Counted from the stretch's first letter, positions 8,033-15,822 are shown. The stretch is DNA of 16,910 nucleotides from Rhodopirellula sp. (GCA_002714565.1 PAXU01000006.1:171529-188438), one strand, 5' to 3'. Notes: generated by a model not told the origin, from the sequence alone. Made by a program: numbers and translations.

Positions 8033-8038
8033 TATACT
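8033..8038 (+). promoter_or_regulatory. Candidate -10 box (TATACT) of an intergenic transcript
   Basis: TATACT matches the sigma-70 -10 consensus at five of six positions. No good -35 box lies at the usual distance (ACCTGT at 8010-8015). It would start a transcript near 8045 that runs into the terminator ending at 8125, or continues into nqrA as a leader. The promoter call rests on this one box and on the need for some start upstream of the terminator. Confidence 0.35.
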
Positions 8039-8044
8039 TGCTAC

Positions 8045-8125
8045 AAAATCACTTTGTCGACACAATAACTCGTAAGTAAAGCCTCAGAGCCGTTCTTTCA
8101 TACCCAAGGCAAAGGACGGCTTTTT
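8045..8125 (+). ncRNA. Candidate small RNA or nqr leader/attenuator, about 80 nt
   Basis: The segment is bounded by a -10-like box (8033-8038) and an intrinsic terminator (8088-8125). Its upstream neighbour on the plus strand ends at 7332 and a minus-strand gene lies between, so the terminator has no protein gene of its own to serve. This leaves either a free-standing small RNA or the early-terminated leader of the nqr transcript. I do not recognise an RNA family; the segment contains the short palindrome TGTCGACA at about 8055-8062. Confidence 0.35.
8088..8125 (+). terminator. Intrinsic terminator hairpin, 11-bp stem plus T tract
   Basis: AGCCGTTCTTT (8088-8098) pairs with AAAGGACGGCT (8111-8121) through 11 pairs including one G-U, with a 12-base loop. 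Five T residues (8121-8125) follow at once. The reverse strand has no T tract after the stem, so the direction is plus. It lies 150 bases before nqrA. Confidence 0.75.
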
Positions 8126-8133
8126 GTGGCACC

Positions 8134-8159
8134 GACTTTGTGATTTTTTTCACAAAGTC
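8134..8159. promoter_or_regulatory. 26-base perfect palindrome matching Rex / CRP-FNR type operator upstream of nqrA
   Basis: Arms GACTTTGTGA (8134-8143) and TCACAAAGTC (8150-8159) flank six T residues. The core TTGTGA-N6-TCACAA fits the published Rex consensus (TTGTGAA-N4-TTCACAA) except for the base just inside the left half-site, and it also fits the CRP-type TGTGA-N6-TCACA. The left half-site TTGTGA (8138-8143) is 17 bases from TATTAC (8161-8166), a possible -35/-10 pair for the nqr promoter (four of six matches each). A protein bound here would then cover the promoter and act as a repressor. The symmetry is certain; the regulator is inferred and no rex or crp gene is in the window. Confidence 0.6.
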
Positions 8160-8274
8160 TTATTACGAATCAAACCACTAGCTCGTCAGGTACATGACAT
8201 CCTTGACTCCTAGTCTGATTTAAACTGCAACTTACCGGACACTCCCTCCATAAGTCCCACCAGAAAACCGTCGC

Positions 8275-9624
8275 GTGAATCGAACTCATAGCATCGTGCG
8301 TGGATTGGATCTTCCGATCACCAATCCACCAAAACAAACCGTTTCGGACGGACCGGATGTAATGCAGGCTGCGCTATTGGGTGATGACTATGTTGGCATG
8401 AAGCCAACGATGCTAGTGCAGGTTGGAGATCGTGTAAAACGAGGTCAACCGGTAATCCAAGACAAGAAGAACCCTGGTGTTATTCTCACATCGCCCGTTT
8501 CGGGAACCGTCAATGCGATTCATCGCGGTGAGAAACGACGTTTTCTCTCCATGGTGTTCGATGTCGAAGGTGACGAGTCCGTTGAGTTTGAAGCATCCGG
8601 CGATGATCTTCACAAACTCACCCCGGAAACTGTCCGTCGCCAGTTAATCAACTCCGGGTTGTGGACTGCCTTGCGTACACGTCCTTACAGCAAAACTCCG
8701 GCTGTAGACTCCACTCCTGACTCGATCTTTGTAACAGCGATCGATACCAATCCACTTGCGGCCAATCCAGAAGTTGTTGTCGCCCAGAATCACGAAAAGT
8801 TTGTGCTTGGACTACATGCCCTTAGCACGCTGACCAAGAACAATGTTTACCTTTGTCTCGCACCGAATGGTGACATCCGCGGTGACGAGGTGCCAAACGT
8901 ACAAACTGAGGTCTTTGACGGACCGCACCCGGCAGGCCTTGTTGGTACGCATATCAACATGGTGAATCCAGTTGGGCCAACGAAAACCCATTGGCATATT
9001 AATTACCAGGATGTTATCGCCATCGGCACATTGTTTTTCGACGGCACGCTGGACGCAAGTCGCATCATCGCACTTGCCGGTCCGGGGGTCGAAGATCCGC
9101 GACTTATCAAAACGGTTATTGGCGCAAACCTTGATCAGCTAACAACTGGACAACTGAACGAAGGTGAAAACAGGGTGATTTCCGGCTCGATTCTTTCAGG
9201 GCGACAATCTCAGGAACCCGTGTCCTTTTTAGGTCGATTCCACCTTCAGGTATCGGTAATAAGGGAAGGCGACGAGCGAGAGTTTCTTGGATGGATGGCA
9301 CCCGGTCTGAAGAAGTTCTCGATAACCAGAGCCTTCGCCTCTGCGATGAATCCGGCCCAACGCGTTGCGTTTACAACGGCCGCAGGTGGTAGCCGACGAT
9401 CGATGGTACCGATTGGAACCTACGAACGGGTCATGCCTTTAGATATTTTGCCGACCCAGCTGCTGCGAGCGCTAATCGTAGGTGATACCGATACAGCGCA
9501 ACAACTCGGGGCACTTGAATTAGATGAAGAAGATCTAGCTTTATGTACATTTGTCTGCCCGGGCAAGTATGAATATGGCTCCATGTTGAGACAGAACCTA
9601 ACACAAATAGAAGTTGAAGGATGA
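8275..9624 (+). CDS. nqrA: Na+-translocating NADH:quinone oxidoreductase subunit A, 449 aa
   Basis: NqrA is the peripheral cytoplasmic subunit of the sodium-pumping NADH:quinone oxidoreductase. The family landmarks are visible: GLDLPI at 10-15, a lipoyl-like beta region around 48-82 ([10 protein letters not shown], then [11 protein letters not shown]), TRPYSKTP at 135-142, [10 protein letters not shown] at 218-227, and the C-terminal [12 protein letters not shown] motif near 424-435. The length is close to that of characterised NqrA (about 446). It begins with GTG; the conserved GLDLPI strand is nine codons downstream, which agrees with family starts. No Shine-Dalgarno sequence is evident. 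It is the first gene of an eight-gene cluster whose order nqrA-F, apbE, nqrM is the usual one. The preceding 549 bases hold the likely promoter and operator. Confidence 0.96.
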   Translation: MNRTHSIVRGLDLPITNPPKQTVSDGPDVMQAALLGDDYVGMKPTMLVQVGDRVKRGQPVIQDKKNPGVILTSPVSGTVNAIHRGEKRRFLSMVFDVEGDESVEFEASGDDLHKLTPETVRRQLINSGLWTALRTRPYSKTPAVDSTPDSIFVTAIDTNPLAANPEVVVAQNHEKFVLGLHALSTLTKNNVYLCLAPNGDIRGDEVPNVQTEVFDGPHPAGLVGTHINMVNPVGPTKTHWHINYQDVIAIGTLFFDGTLDASRIIALAGPGVEDPRLIKTVIGANLDQLTTGQLNEGENRVISGSILSGRQSQEPVSFLGRFHLQVSVIREGDEREFLGWMAPGLKKFSITRAFASAMNPAQRVAFTTAAGGSRRSMVPIGTYERVMPLDILPTQLLRALIVGDTDTAQQLGALELDEEDLALCTFVCPGKYEYGSMLRQNLTQIEVEG

Positions 9625-9676
9625 TACGGCCGCTTGGCTTTAGATCATACGTCCATCAGAAACACCGGAAGAAACG

Positions 9677-10909
9677 ATGAGGAAATTCCTCGACAAACTA
9701 GCCCCCAGATTTGAAAAAGACGGGAAGCTTGAGAAGTTCTATCCTCTCTACGAGGCGATGGACACGTTTCTCTATACCCCGGGGGAAGTGACAACCGGGC
9801 CATCTCACGTGCGTGACAGCATCGATCTCAAACGTATGATGTCGATGGTCGTAGTAGCACTGATTCCCTGTGTATTCATGGCGATGTACAACACGGGACT
9901 GCAGGCAAATTCAGCACTTGGCGACACAGCCGTTGAAGGATGGAGGGGTGGAATTCTCGAATTATTCGGGGGGGTCGACCGTGAATCGTTTATCTCCAAT
10001 CTGGTACATGGCTCCACCTACTTCCTACCTGTGTACATCGTATGTATGACAGTCGGTGGAATATGGGAAGTGATTTTTGCAATTGTCCGCAAACATGAAG
10101 TAAATGAAGGATTCCTTGTAACAGGATTACTCTTTCCACTCACACTGCCTCCAACGATCCCGCTATGGCAAGTAGCCGTTGGGATCAGCTTTGGCGTCGT
10201 CATTGGCAAGGAAGTTTTCGGTGGAACCGGCCGCAATTTCCTGAATCCCGCATTAACCGCACGTGCTTTTTTGTATTTTTCCCATCCCGGTCAAATCACA
10301 GGAGATAACAAGATTTGGAATGCTGCGGGCAGCACTGATGGTGTAAGTGGCGCTACGATTTTGACAGATCTCGCCAACCAGCCGGCGGAAAGTGCATCAG
10401 AATATCTAAATGCTCATTTGAATGTTTCTGACAGCTTCTTTGGATGGACAACAGGCTCTATGGGCGAAACATCCACTCTGGCCTGTCTTATTGGGGCGAT
10501 GATTTTAATCATGACCCGCATTGGTTCGCCAAAAATCATGGTGGCAACCTTGTTAGGCGGACTTGGTGCTAGCACTGTTCTCAATGGCATTGGAAGCGAG
10601 ACAAATCCGATGTTTGCCATGACTCCAATTCAACATTTGGTCACCGGCGGTTTTGCCTTTGGTCTCGTATTTATGGCGACGGATCCCGTTTCTGCTTCGA
10701 TGACCTCCGGCGGTAAATGGATCTACGGCATACTCATTGGCGTCGTAGCAATTCTCATCCGTGTTGTGAATCCCGCATATCCCGAGGGAATCATGCTTGC
10801 CATTTTGTTTGGCAATGTCTTCGCACCACTGATCGACTACTTCATTGTTAACCAAAACATCAAGAAGCGTACTGCTCGTTGGAATGCAGATGCAAAGGTG
10901 GGAGGTTAG
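9677..10909 (+). CDS. nqrB: Na+-translocating NADH:quinone oxidoreductase subunit B, 410 aa
   Basis: NqrB is the large membrane subunit that carries a covalent FMN and takes part in Na+ transfer and quinone reduction. The flavinylation motif is SGAT at 224-227, so Thr227 is the expected FMN acceptor. Conserved segments include [20 protein letters not shown], where the acidic residue of an early membrane helix has been linked to Na+ in Vibrio, and [20 protein letters not shown]. Hydrophobic segments lie at about 54-72, 114-135, 147-180, 264-300, 322-336, 346-364 and 371-391. A 50-residue cytoplasmic N-terminus precedes the first. The ATG has a weak GGAAGA four bases upstream (9667-9672). It follows nqrA by 52 bases and precedes nqrC by three. 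Confidence 0.96.
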   Translation: MRKFLDKLAPRFEKDGKLEKFYPLYEAMDTFLYTPGEVTTGPSHVRDSIDLKRMMSMVVVALIPCVFMAMYNTGLQANSALGDTAVEGWRGGILELFGGVDRESFISNLVHGSTYFLPVYIVCMTVGGIWEVIFAIVRKHEVNEGFLVTGLLFPLTLPPTIPLWQVAVGISFGVVIGKEVFGGTGRNFLNPALTARAFLYFSHPGQITGDNKIWNAAGSTDGVSGATILTDLANQPAESASEYLNAHLNVSDSFFGWTTGSMGETSTLACLIGAMILIMTRIGSPKIMVATLLGGLGASTVLNGIGSETNPMFAMTPIQHLVTGGFAFGLVFMATDPVSASMTSGGKWIYGILIGVVAILIRVVNPAYPEGIMLAILFGNVFAPLIDYFIVNQNIKKRTARWNADAKVGG

Positions 10910-10912
10910 GCC

Positions 10913-11758
10913 ATGTCACGAGACTCACTCAAGAATACTTTTCTCGTCGCTGGAATCCTATGCGTCGTGTGTTCATTACTGGTATCGAGTACCTATGTCG
11001 GATTGAAAGACCGTCAGGAAGAAAATAAGCAACGAGACAAGAAACTAAATATCCTCGAAGCGTGCGGATTAGATAAAGAGACAACGGACATTGATCACGT
11101 TTATGCAAACAACGTTTCGGCCAGATTAGTTGATTTGGATTCCGGTCAGTACATCGACCATTGGCAAGAGGGCTCCGGGGCTGATGATTACGACCTCGAT
11201 GAGCTTTTCGAAGACGAATCGCGATACATCGAGTTAACTCGTCAGGAGGACCTACCTGGTATCGAAAAGAGAGAGAATATTGTGGCGGTCTATATCTATA
11301 CAGAAGGCGACAGTCAACGGATTGTGCTGCCAGTACGTGGAAAAGGACTTTGGTCAACACTTTGGGGCTTTGTCGCGGTCGATTCAACCGGCAGCATGAT
11401 AAATGGAATCACTTTTTACGAGCACGGTGAAACACCAGGGCTTGGCGGTGAAGTCGATAACGTCAACTGGAAAGAACTGTGGAAATCCGGCAAACAAATC
11501 TACGACGATGATGGCAGCGTAAAGGTAAAGGTCCTGAAGAAAGGTACTCCCCAAACGGATGTCAATTCGCAGGTTGACGGGTTGGCTGGGGCGACGATTA
11601 CCACAAATGGCGTATCCAAACTGCTTGAGTTTTGGCTCGGTGATCTCGGTTTTAAGAAATTCCTGACCAATAAACCGTGGCTGGAAAACGGCGATCAGCG
11701 GAATCCACAATCGGTCGCTGCACAAGACATAGACACATCACACGACGGAGAGAAATAG
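10913..11758 (+). CDS. nqrC: Na+-translocating NADH:quinone oxidoreductase subunit C, 281 aa
   Basis: NqrC has one N-terminal membrane helix (about 9-31) and an extracytoplasmic FMN-binding domain, with FMN linked by phosphoester to a threonine. The domain shows LPVRGKGLWSTLWGFVAV at 139-156 and HGETPGLGGEV at 171-181, both family landmarks. The attachment motif reads DGLAGAT at 222-228, so Thr228 should be the acceptor. The position that is normally Ser or Thr before GAT is Ala225, which differs from the NqrB motif of the same cluster. A 50-residue acidic stretch (about 80-120) sits between helix and core. The start is well supported by GGGAGG at 10900-10905, inside the end of nqrB, seven bases from the ATG. 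Overall length is slightly above that of Vibrio NqrC. Confidence 0.95.
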   Translation: MSRDSLKNTFLVAGILCVVCSLLVSSTYVGLKDRQEENKQRDKKLNILEACGLDKETTDIDHVYANNVSARLVDLDSGQYIDHWQEGSGADDYDLDELFEDESRYIELTRQEDLPGIEKRENIVAVYIYTEGDSQRIVLPVRGKGLWSTLWGFVAVDSTGSMINGITFYEHGETPGLGGEVDNVNWKELWKSGKQIYDDDGSVKVKVLKKGTPQTDVNSQVDGLAGATITTNGVSKLLEFWLGDLGFKKFLTNKPWLENGDQRNPQSVAAQDIDTSHDGEK

Positions 11759-11761
11759 AAA

Positions 11762-12388
11762 ATGGCTCAAGCTAAAGCCAAAGATGTTCTGTTCGATCCG
11801 GTATTGAACAATAACCCGATCGCATTGCAGATACTTGGTATCTGTTCAGCACTTGCCGTGACCACCAAACTCGACACGTCGGTAACGATGTGTCTGGCTG
11901 TGATCTTCGTCGTTGCATTTTCCAATGCCGCCGTCAGCCTTATACGAACTGTTATTCCCAGCAGTATTCGGATTATCGTCCAGATGACAATCATTGCATC
12001 ACTTGTGATCATTGTTGACCAGTTCCTCAAAGCATTTGCGTTTGAAGTCAGCAAACAGCTCTCTGTGTTCGTCGGATTAATCATAACCAACTGTATTGTC
12101 ATGGGGCGTGCCGAAGGCTACGCCATGAAGAATTCAGTGAAATCCAGTTTTCTTGACGGTATTGGAAACGGACTGGGTTATAGCTTCATTCTGTTAAGTG
12201 TTGGCTTTTTCCGTGAACTACTGGGATCCGGAAAACTATATGGTCACACAGTTTTTGAACTAACAACCGATGGTGGTTGGTATCCGTCCAATGGATTGAT
12301 GTTATTGGCACCAAGTGCCTTCTTCTTAATTGGCCTGATGATTTGGGTAATCCGTTCGTTTAAGCCTGATCAGATTGAGGAGGCATAG
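11762..12388 (+). CDS. nqrD: Na+-translocating NADH:quinone oxidoreductase subunit D, 208 aa
   Basis: NqrD is an integral membrane subunit homologous to NqrE and RnfE/RnfA. Six hydrophobic segments are visible (about 17-35, 41-62, 70-90, 100-118, 136-152, 178-199). The cysteines that help hold the intramembrane iron centre between NqrD and NqrE are present: Cys28 in [11 protein letters not shown] and Cys111 in [11 protein letters not shown], in the places known from Vibrio cholerae. The segment [11 protein letters not shown] is a further family mark. The ATG is three bases after the nqrC stop, with GGAGAG at 11747-11752 as a ribosome site. The tight spacing shows translation in one operon. 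NqrM, encoded downstream, is needed to mature this metal site in studied bacteria. Confidence 0.95.
   Translation: MAQAKAKDVLFDPVLNNNPIALQILGICSALAVTTKLDTSVTMCLAVIFVVAFSNAAVSLIRTVIPSSIRIIVQMTIIASLVIIVDQFLKAFAFEVSKQLSVFVGLIITNCIVMGRAEGYAMKNSVKSSFLDGIGNGLGYSFILLSVGFFRELLGSGKLYGHTVFELTTDGGWYPSNGLMLLAPSAFFLIGLMIWVIRSFKPDQIEEA
12377..12383 (+). promoter_or_regulatory. Strong Shine-Dalgarno GAGGAGG deciding the GTG start of nqrE
   Basis: GAGGAGG lies within the last codons of nqrD, eight bases before GTG at 12392. It is the strongest ribosome site in the operon, and it fixes GTG, rather than any later ATG, as the nqrE start. Confidence 0.85.
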
Positions 12389-12391
12389 AAA

Positions 12392-13000
12392 GTGGAACAT
12401 TACCTAAACATATTCATTAAGGCAGTGTTCATTGAGAACCTCGCACTTTCGCTATTCCTGGGAATGTGTACATTCCTGGCGGTATCGAAAGATGTGAAGA
12501 CGGCCCTGGGGTTGGGCGTGGCAGTCATTGTCATTCAATCCATCACCATTCCAGCCAACAATCTCATATACACCTATCTGCTCAAGGAGAGTGCCTTAAG
12601 TTGGTTAGGCGTCTCTGATTCCAATCTGGAGTTTCTAGGGTTGATCAGCTACATCGGCGTGATTGCCGCGATGGTTCAGATTCTGGAAATGACGTTGGAT
12701 CGATTTTTCCCGCCGCTATACAACGCACTGGGAATCTTCTTACCGCTGATCACTGTGAACTGCGCTATCCTTGGCGGATCACTACTGATGGTTGAACGAA
12801 ACTACGACTTTGCTGAAAGCGTCGTCTTTGGGGTAGGGTCCGGTTTTGGTTGGGCATTAGCAATCGCGGCCTTGGCAGGTATACGCGAAAAAATGAAATA
12901 CAGTGATGTGCCCCACGGGCTGCGTGGGTTGGGCATCACATTTATCGTTGTTGGGTTAATGGCCATGGCATTCATGTCGTTCGCCGGTATCGAGCTGTAA
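12392..13000 (+). CDS. nqrE: Na+-translocating NADH:quinone oxidoreductase subunit E, 202 aa
   Basis: NqrE is the partner of NqrD in the membrane; the two form an inverted pseudo-symmetric pair around an iron centre. The relevant cysteines are Cys26 in [11 protein letters not shown] and Cys124 in [13 protein letters not shown]. Six hydrophobic segments are apparent (about 10-30, 37-57, 82-103, 113-133, 143-164, 178-200), and the length equals the family norm of about 198-202. GTG is the start, supported by a strong ribosome site in the end of nqrD. The N-terminal [20 protein letters not shown] matches the expected beginning of the family. The gene follows nqrD by three bases and precedes nqrF by 33. 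Confidence 0.95.
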   Translation: MEHYLNIFIKAVFIENLALSLFLGMCTFLAVSKDVKTALGLGVAVIVIQSITIPANNLIYTYLLKESALSWLGVSDSNLEFLGLISYIGVIAAMVQILEMTLDRFFPPLYNALGIFLPLITVNCAILGGSLLMVERNYDFAESVVFGVGSGFGWALAIAALAGIREKMKYSDVPHGLRGLGITFIVVGLMAMAFMSFAGIEL

Positions 13001-13033
13001 GATCGGACCTTCATTCAGAGAATCAGATAATCC

Positions 13034-14254
13034 ATGGATACGATCATACTCGGCGTCATAATGTTCACCGTGATTGTGCTGGCGCTTGTCGGCATAATTC
13101 TGGTTGCCAAGAGTAAGCTGGTTGCTAGTGGTCCGGTGAAAATCATGATTAACGGTCAGAAAGAACTGACCGTCCAGGCTGGAGGCAAACTACTTTCGAG
13201 CCTCGCCGATAACAACATCTTCGTATCATCAGCTTGCGGTGGTGGTGGTACATGTGCTCAATGCGAAGTGAAAGTGCTTCGCGGCGGTGGAGACATCCTT
13301 CCGACAGAACAATCCCATATCAGCAAGCGAGAAGCCGCTGAGGGATGTCGTTTGAGTTGTCAGGTAGCCGTCAAACAGGATATGGATATTGAGGTTCCAC
13401 CTGAGGTATTTGAAACTAAGAAGTGGAAATGCAAAGTACGATCGAATCGTAACGTTGCCACCTTCATCAAAGAACTCGTACTCGAATTGCCACCGGGAGA
13501 AGATGTTGGGTTTAAACCTGGTGGTTACATTCAAATTGAAGTGCCTCCACACGAGCTCGAATACAAGACATTTGATATTGAAGAGGAATATCACGAAGAT
13601 TGGGACAAGTTTGATTTGTGGCGATTCCGCAGCGTTGTCGATGATACTACGATACGTGCCTACTCCATGGCAAACTATCCGGGCGAAACCGGGATAATCA
13701 TGCTTAATGTGAGAGTCGCATCGCCACCACCAAGGCAACCGGAATTGGCTCCTGGAAAGGTATCGTCGTACATTTTCGATCTGAAGCCGGGAGACGATGT
13801 GACGATCTCCGGCCCGTACGGAGAGTTCTTCATCAAAGAGTCCGATTCCGAAATGATCTACATCGGAGGTGGTGCTGGTATGGCACCCCTACGTAGCCAT
13901 ATTTATGAGCTTTTCAAGGAACGTAAGACTAACAGAAAGGTCTCATATTGGTACGGTGGTCGAAGCCTTCGCGAATTGTTCTACATGGATGAATTTAATA
14001 CGCTCGAAAATGAATTCGACAATTTCAAAATGAATATCGCGTTATCTGACGCGTTACCAGAAGATAACTGGACGGGATATACAGGATTTATTCATCAAGT
14101 ACTTCTGGATGAATACCTTGCAAACCATCCAGCACCTGAAGACATTGAATACTACATTTGCGGCCCACCGATGATGTTGCAGGCTGTACGAACGATGCTC
14201 GACGACCTTGGCGTTGAACCTGAAAACGTGGCCTTCGATGACTTCGGTGGTTAG
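13034..14254 (+). CDS. nqrF: Na+-translocating NADH:quinone oxidoreductase subunit F, 406 aa (NADH input)
   Basis: NqrF oxidises NADH and feeds electrons into the complex. In order it shows one N-terminal membrane anchor (about 5-25), a ferredoxin-like domain whose 2Fe-2S ligands are Cys68, Cys74 and Cys77 ([11 protein letters not shown]) and Cys109 (RLSC), a FAD-binding motif RAYSMANYP at 208-216, and an NAD(P)H-binding domain with [12 protein letters not shown] at 278-289 and CGPPMM at 376-381. It ends in FDDFGG, the conserved C-terminus of the family. Length (406) agrees with Vibrio cholerae NqrF (408). All expected residues are present, so the protein should be functional. There is no clear ribosome site. 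apbE begins 35 bases downstream. Confidence 0.97.
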   Translation: MDTIILGVIMFTVIVLALVGIILVAKSKLVASGPVKIMINGQKELTVQAGGKLLSSLADNNIFVSSACGGGGTCAQCEVKVLRGGGDILPTEQSHISKREAAEGCRLSCQVAVKQDMDIEVPPEVFETKKWKCKVRSNRNVATFIKELVLELPPGEDVGFKPGGYIQIEVPPHELEYKTFDIEEEYHEDWDKFDLWRFRSVVDDTTIRAYSMANYPGETGIIMLNVRVASPPPRQPELAPGKVSSYIFDLKPGDDVTISGPYGEFFIKESDSEMIYIGGGAGMAPLRSHIYELFKERKTNRKVSYWYGGRSLRELFYMDEFNTLENEFDNFKMNIALSDALPEDNWTGYTGFIHQVLLDEYLANHPAPEDIEYYICGPPMMLQAVRTMLDDLGVEPENVAFDDFGG

Positions 14255-14289
14255 TGTCCACGGCCATTTTACGTCCATCTCGGTTAATC

Positions 14290-15333
14290 ATGACCAGGCT
14301 GTTCATCTTCCTAATTCTGAGCTGTGCACTCGGATGCACCGAGACGTCTGACTCTCCGTCTGAAGCACCACCGGCACATGTTGTTTCCGGCGAAACAATG
14401 GGAACCACCTATACGATTCGTCTAACGGATCTAACTGGTGGTGAGACCCTTGAGTCGATTCAAGTCGCCGTGGATAAAGAACTGGCCACTGTTAATCAAC
14501 AGATGTCCACCTATATCGACGACTCCGAATTGTCGCGATTCAATACCTCCGCATCTGGGGACTGGTTTCCTGTTTCCCCTGAAGTCGTCGAGGTTGTAAA
14601 GCTAGCTCTATCCATTAGTGAAAAGACAAACGGAAAATACGATGTGACAGTCGGGCCACTTGTTAACCTGTGGAACTTCGGCCCAAATCCCATGCTTCAG
14701 GAGATTCCAACCGATGACGAAATCAATGCGGCTCTGTCTCGTGTCGGCTTTGAACATCTAAGCACCCGCGAAAATCCTCCTGCGTTGAAGAAGAGTAAAC
14801 CCGATCTATATGTGGATCTTTCATCAATTGCGAAGGGGCACGGTGTTGACCGAATCGCATCAATTCTCGATGCGATGAACATACCCGGCTACATGATTGA
14901 AATCGGCGGCGAAGTACGTACAAGAGGCTCGAAGGCAGATGGCAAGTTCTGGAGAATTGGTGTGGAGAACCCCGCGTCAAAACCCGGTGATATTATCTCT
15001 ATCGTTCCACTTGAAAACCAAGCTCTCGCGAGCTCTGGTGATTATCGAAATTTCTTCGAGGTGGATGGCGTAAGGTATACGCATACGATTGATCCGACCA
15101 CAGGGCGACCAATTGTCCACGATACAACCGCTGTCAGTGTAATAGCAGATACATGTGCTGAAGCGGATGCATGGGCCACCGCAATTCTAGTGCTTGGTGC
15201 AAACTACACAGATACTTTGAGTAGTGATCAGAACCTAGGTGTACTGTTAATAAATCGTGTGGATAATGGACTAGTACTGGAACCCAACACTCGATTCACT
15301 GCGAGTCAGAGTAGGTCTGACACCGCTGAATAA
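14290..15333 (+). CDS. apbE: FAD:protein FMN transferase ApbE (lipoprotein), 347 aa
   Basis: ApbE uses FAD and Mg2+ to attach FMN to a threonine of NqrB and NqrC on the outer side of the membrane. The N-terminus MTRLFIFLILSCALGC is a lipoprotein signal with Cys16 as the likely lipid anchor. Family motifs are present: ETMGTTYTIR at 35-44, MSTYIDDSELSRFN at 72-85, DLSSIAKGHGVDRI at 176-189, EIGGEVRTRG at 204-213, SGDYRNFF at 249-256, THTIDPTTGRPI at 264-275 and CAEADAWATAILVLG at 289-303. The frame is open from a GTG at 14254, but I chose the ATG at 14290 because it places the signal peptide at the protein start. Its position directly after nqrF agrees with its job in making the complex. Confidence 0.94.
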   Translation: MTRLFIFLILSCALGCTETSDSPSEAPPAHVVSGETMGTTYTIRLTDLTGGETLESIQVAVDKELATVNQQMSTYIDDSELSRFNTSASGDWFPVSPEVVEVVKLALSISEKTNGKYDVTVGPLVNLWNFGPNPMLQEIPTDDEINAALSRVGFEHLSTRENPPALKKSKPDLYVDLSSIAKGHGVDRIASILDAMNIPGYMIEIGGEVRTRGSKADGKFWRIGVENPASKPGDIISIVPLENQALASSGDYRNFFEVDGVRYTHTIDPTTGRPIVHDTTAVSVIADTCAEADAWATAILVLGANYTDTLSSDQNLGVLLINRVDNGLVLEPNTRFTASQSRSDTAE

Positions 15334-15339
15334 AATCTT

Positions 15340-15603
15340 ATGCTTCGAATTTTTATACTCTCGATCGTTGTCTTTGCTGTCGCCATGATTGCGATGGCTG
15401 TTGGTGTCATTATCAGCAATCGACGAATTCAAGGTAGTTGTGGTGGTTTATCAAATCTAAAGGACACCGATGGCAATCCCTATTGTTCTCTTTGTTCGAT
15501 CCCGGCAAGTGAATGTCCGGATCTGTTAGCCAACAAAGACAACGATAGTCCATGTGATTCCTTCGACGCCGCTGTCGAACCGGTCTCACCAAACGCTAAA
15601 TAG
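15340..15603 (+). CDS. nqrM: Na+-NQR maturation protein NqrM, 87 aa
   Basis: NqrM is a small one-helix membrane protein required for assembly of active NQR, thought to deliver iron to the NqrD/NqrE cysteine site. The sequence has one membrane helix (about 4-26), followed by RRIQGSCGGL, which matches the conserved GSCGGL element (Cys34), then Cys49, Cys52 and Cys59 in a CSLC plus SEC arrangement, and Cys72. The C-terminal 15 residues are unconserved. In studied NqrM the cysteine of the GSCGG element is essential. The gene starts six bases after the apbE stop without a Shine-Dalgarno sequence and is probably translationally coupled. It appears to be the last gene of the nqr operon. Confidence 0.92.
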   Translation: MLRIFILSIVVFAVAMIAMAVGVIISNRRIQGSCGGLSNLKDTDGNPYCSLCSIPASECPDLLANKDNDSPCDSFDAAVEPVSPNAK

Positions 15604-15718
15604 ACCGGCAACACTCTCAGTGTAGACCTGGAATCATCTGCGACCTCGCTGTTGTAAACAACTGATGCAATCTAAACATCGAATGCTGCCGGTCAGTTGT
15701 TAGTCTAAATCATGCCTA

Positions 15719-15734
15719 TGACAGGTTACTGTCA
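15719..15734. promoter_or_regulatory. Palindrome TGACAG-N4-CTGTCA
   Basis: Perfect 6-base arms flank GTTA. Its centre lies about 22 bases (roughly two helical turns) from the centre of the next palindrome, an arrangement common for paired operators. It lies about 50 bases upstream of the TATAAT box. Confidence 0.4.
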
Positions 15735-15741
15735 CCGAGTG

Positions 15742-15756
15742 TTGGCACTATGCCAA
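15742..15756. promoter_or_regulatory. Palindrome TTGGCA-N3-TGCCAA overlapping a likely -35 region
   Basis: Perfect 6-base arms flank CTA. With a start site near 15782 expected from the TATAAT box, the palindrome covers about -40 to -26, where a bound protein would touch RNA polymerase. TTGGCA also resembles a -35 box, but its 22-base distance to TATAAT is too long for standard use. Confidence 0.45.
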
Positions 15757-15769
15757 TCAATCCGCTGCC

Positions 15770-15775
15770 TATAAT
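15770..15775 (+). promoter_or_regulatory. Consensus -10 box TATAAT upstream of the PAS/AAA+ gene
   Basis: It matches sigma-70 -10 at six of six positions and lies 57 bases before the ATG at 15833, giving a leader of about 50 bases. The -35 position at 17-base spacing (ACTATG) is poor, so activation by a bound factor is plausible. Confidence 0.5.
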
Positions 15776-15812
15776 GAAACAGATCCATAATTTGATCAGT
15801 TCTTACTAACTC

Positions 15813-15822
15813 GGGTTAACCC
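15813..15822. promoter_or_regulatory. Perfect palindrome GGGTTAACCC just before the PAS/AAA+ gene
   Basis: Ten-base perfect dyad without spacer, ending ten bases before the start codon. It could be a roadblock operator for autoregulation, or only a chance HpaI-type dyad. Confidence 0.3.

Larger units (their letters stand above)
7726..8274. other. 549-base intergenic control region between the Tyr-rich protein gene and nqrA
   Basis: No convincing protein gene lies here; the largest forward ORF is a 53-codon one with no ribosome site. The region holds, left to right: a palindrome with arms GGATGA and TCATCC (7767-7782) upstream of the minus-strand gene; a degenerate 9-base tandem pattern (7883-7927); an inverted repeat with arms AAAATCAC and GTGATTTT (7951-7972); a TATACT -10-like box (8033-8038); an intrinsic terminator on the plus strand (8088-8125); and a long Rex/CRP-like palindrome (8134-8159). 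The part from about 7950 to 8275 is best read as the nqr control region. Confidence 0.6.

Noticed and set aside
8203..8208. TTGACT as -35 box of an nqrA promoter
   Set aside because: Good -35 match, but no -10-like hexamer at 16-18 bases; TAAACT is only 12 bases away.
10929..11387. 152-codon minus-strand ORF inside nqrC
   Set aside because: Shadow of nqrC; no start signals or recognisable motifs.
13229..13738. 169-codon minus-strand ORF inside nqrF
   Set aside because: It lies wholly within a well-conserved gene, has no family features, and is explained as a shadow frame.
14254..14289. Longer apbE reading frame starting at GTG 14254, overlapping the nqrF stop
   Set aside because: It would put 12 extra residues before a clear lipoprotein signal peptide; the ATG at 14290 gives a normal signal.
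15611..15701. Hairpins after nqrM as the operon terminator
   Set aside because: Stems are short or have a 27-base loop, and no T tract follows.
15743..15758. TGGCAC as the -24 element of a sigma-54 promoter
   Set aside because: The GC of the -12 element is missing at the required spacing on either strand; the sequence is better explained as a palindrome.
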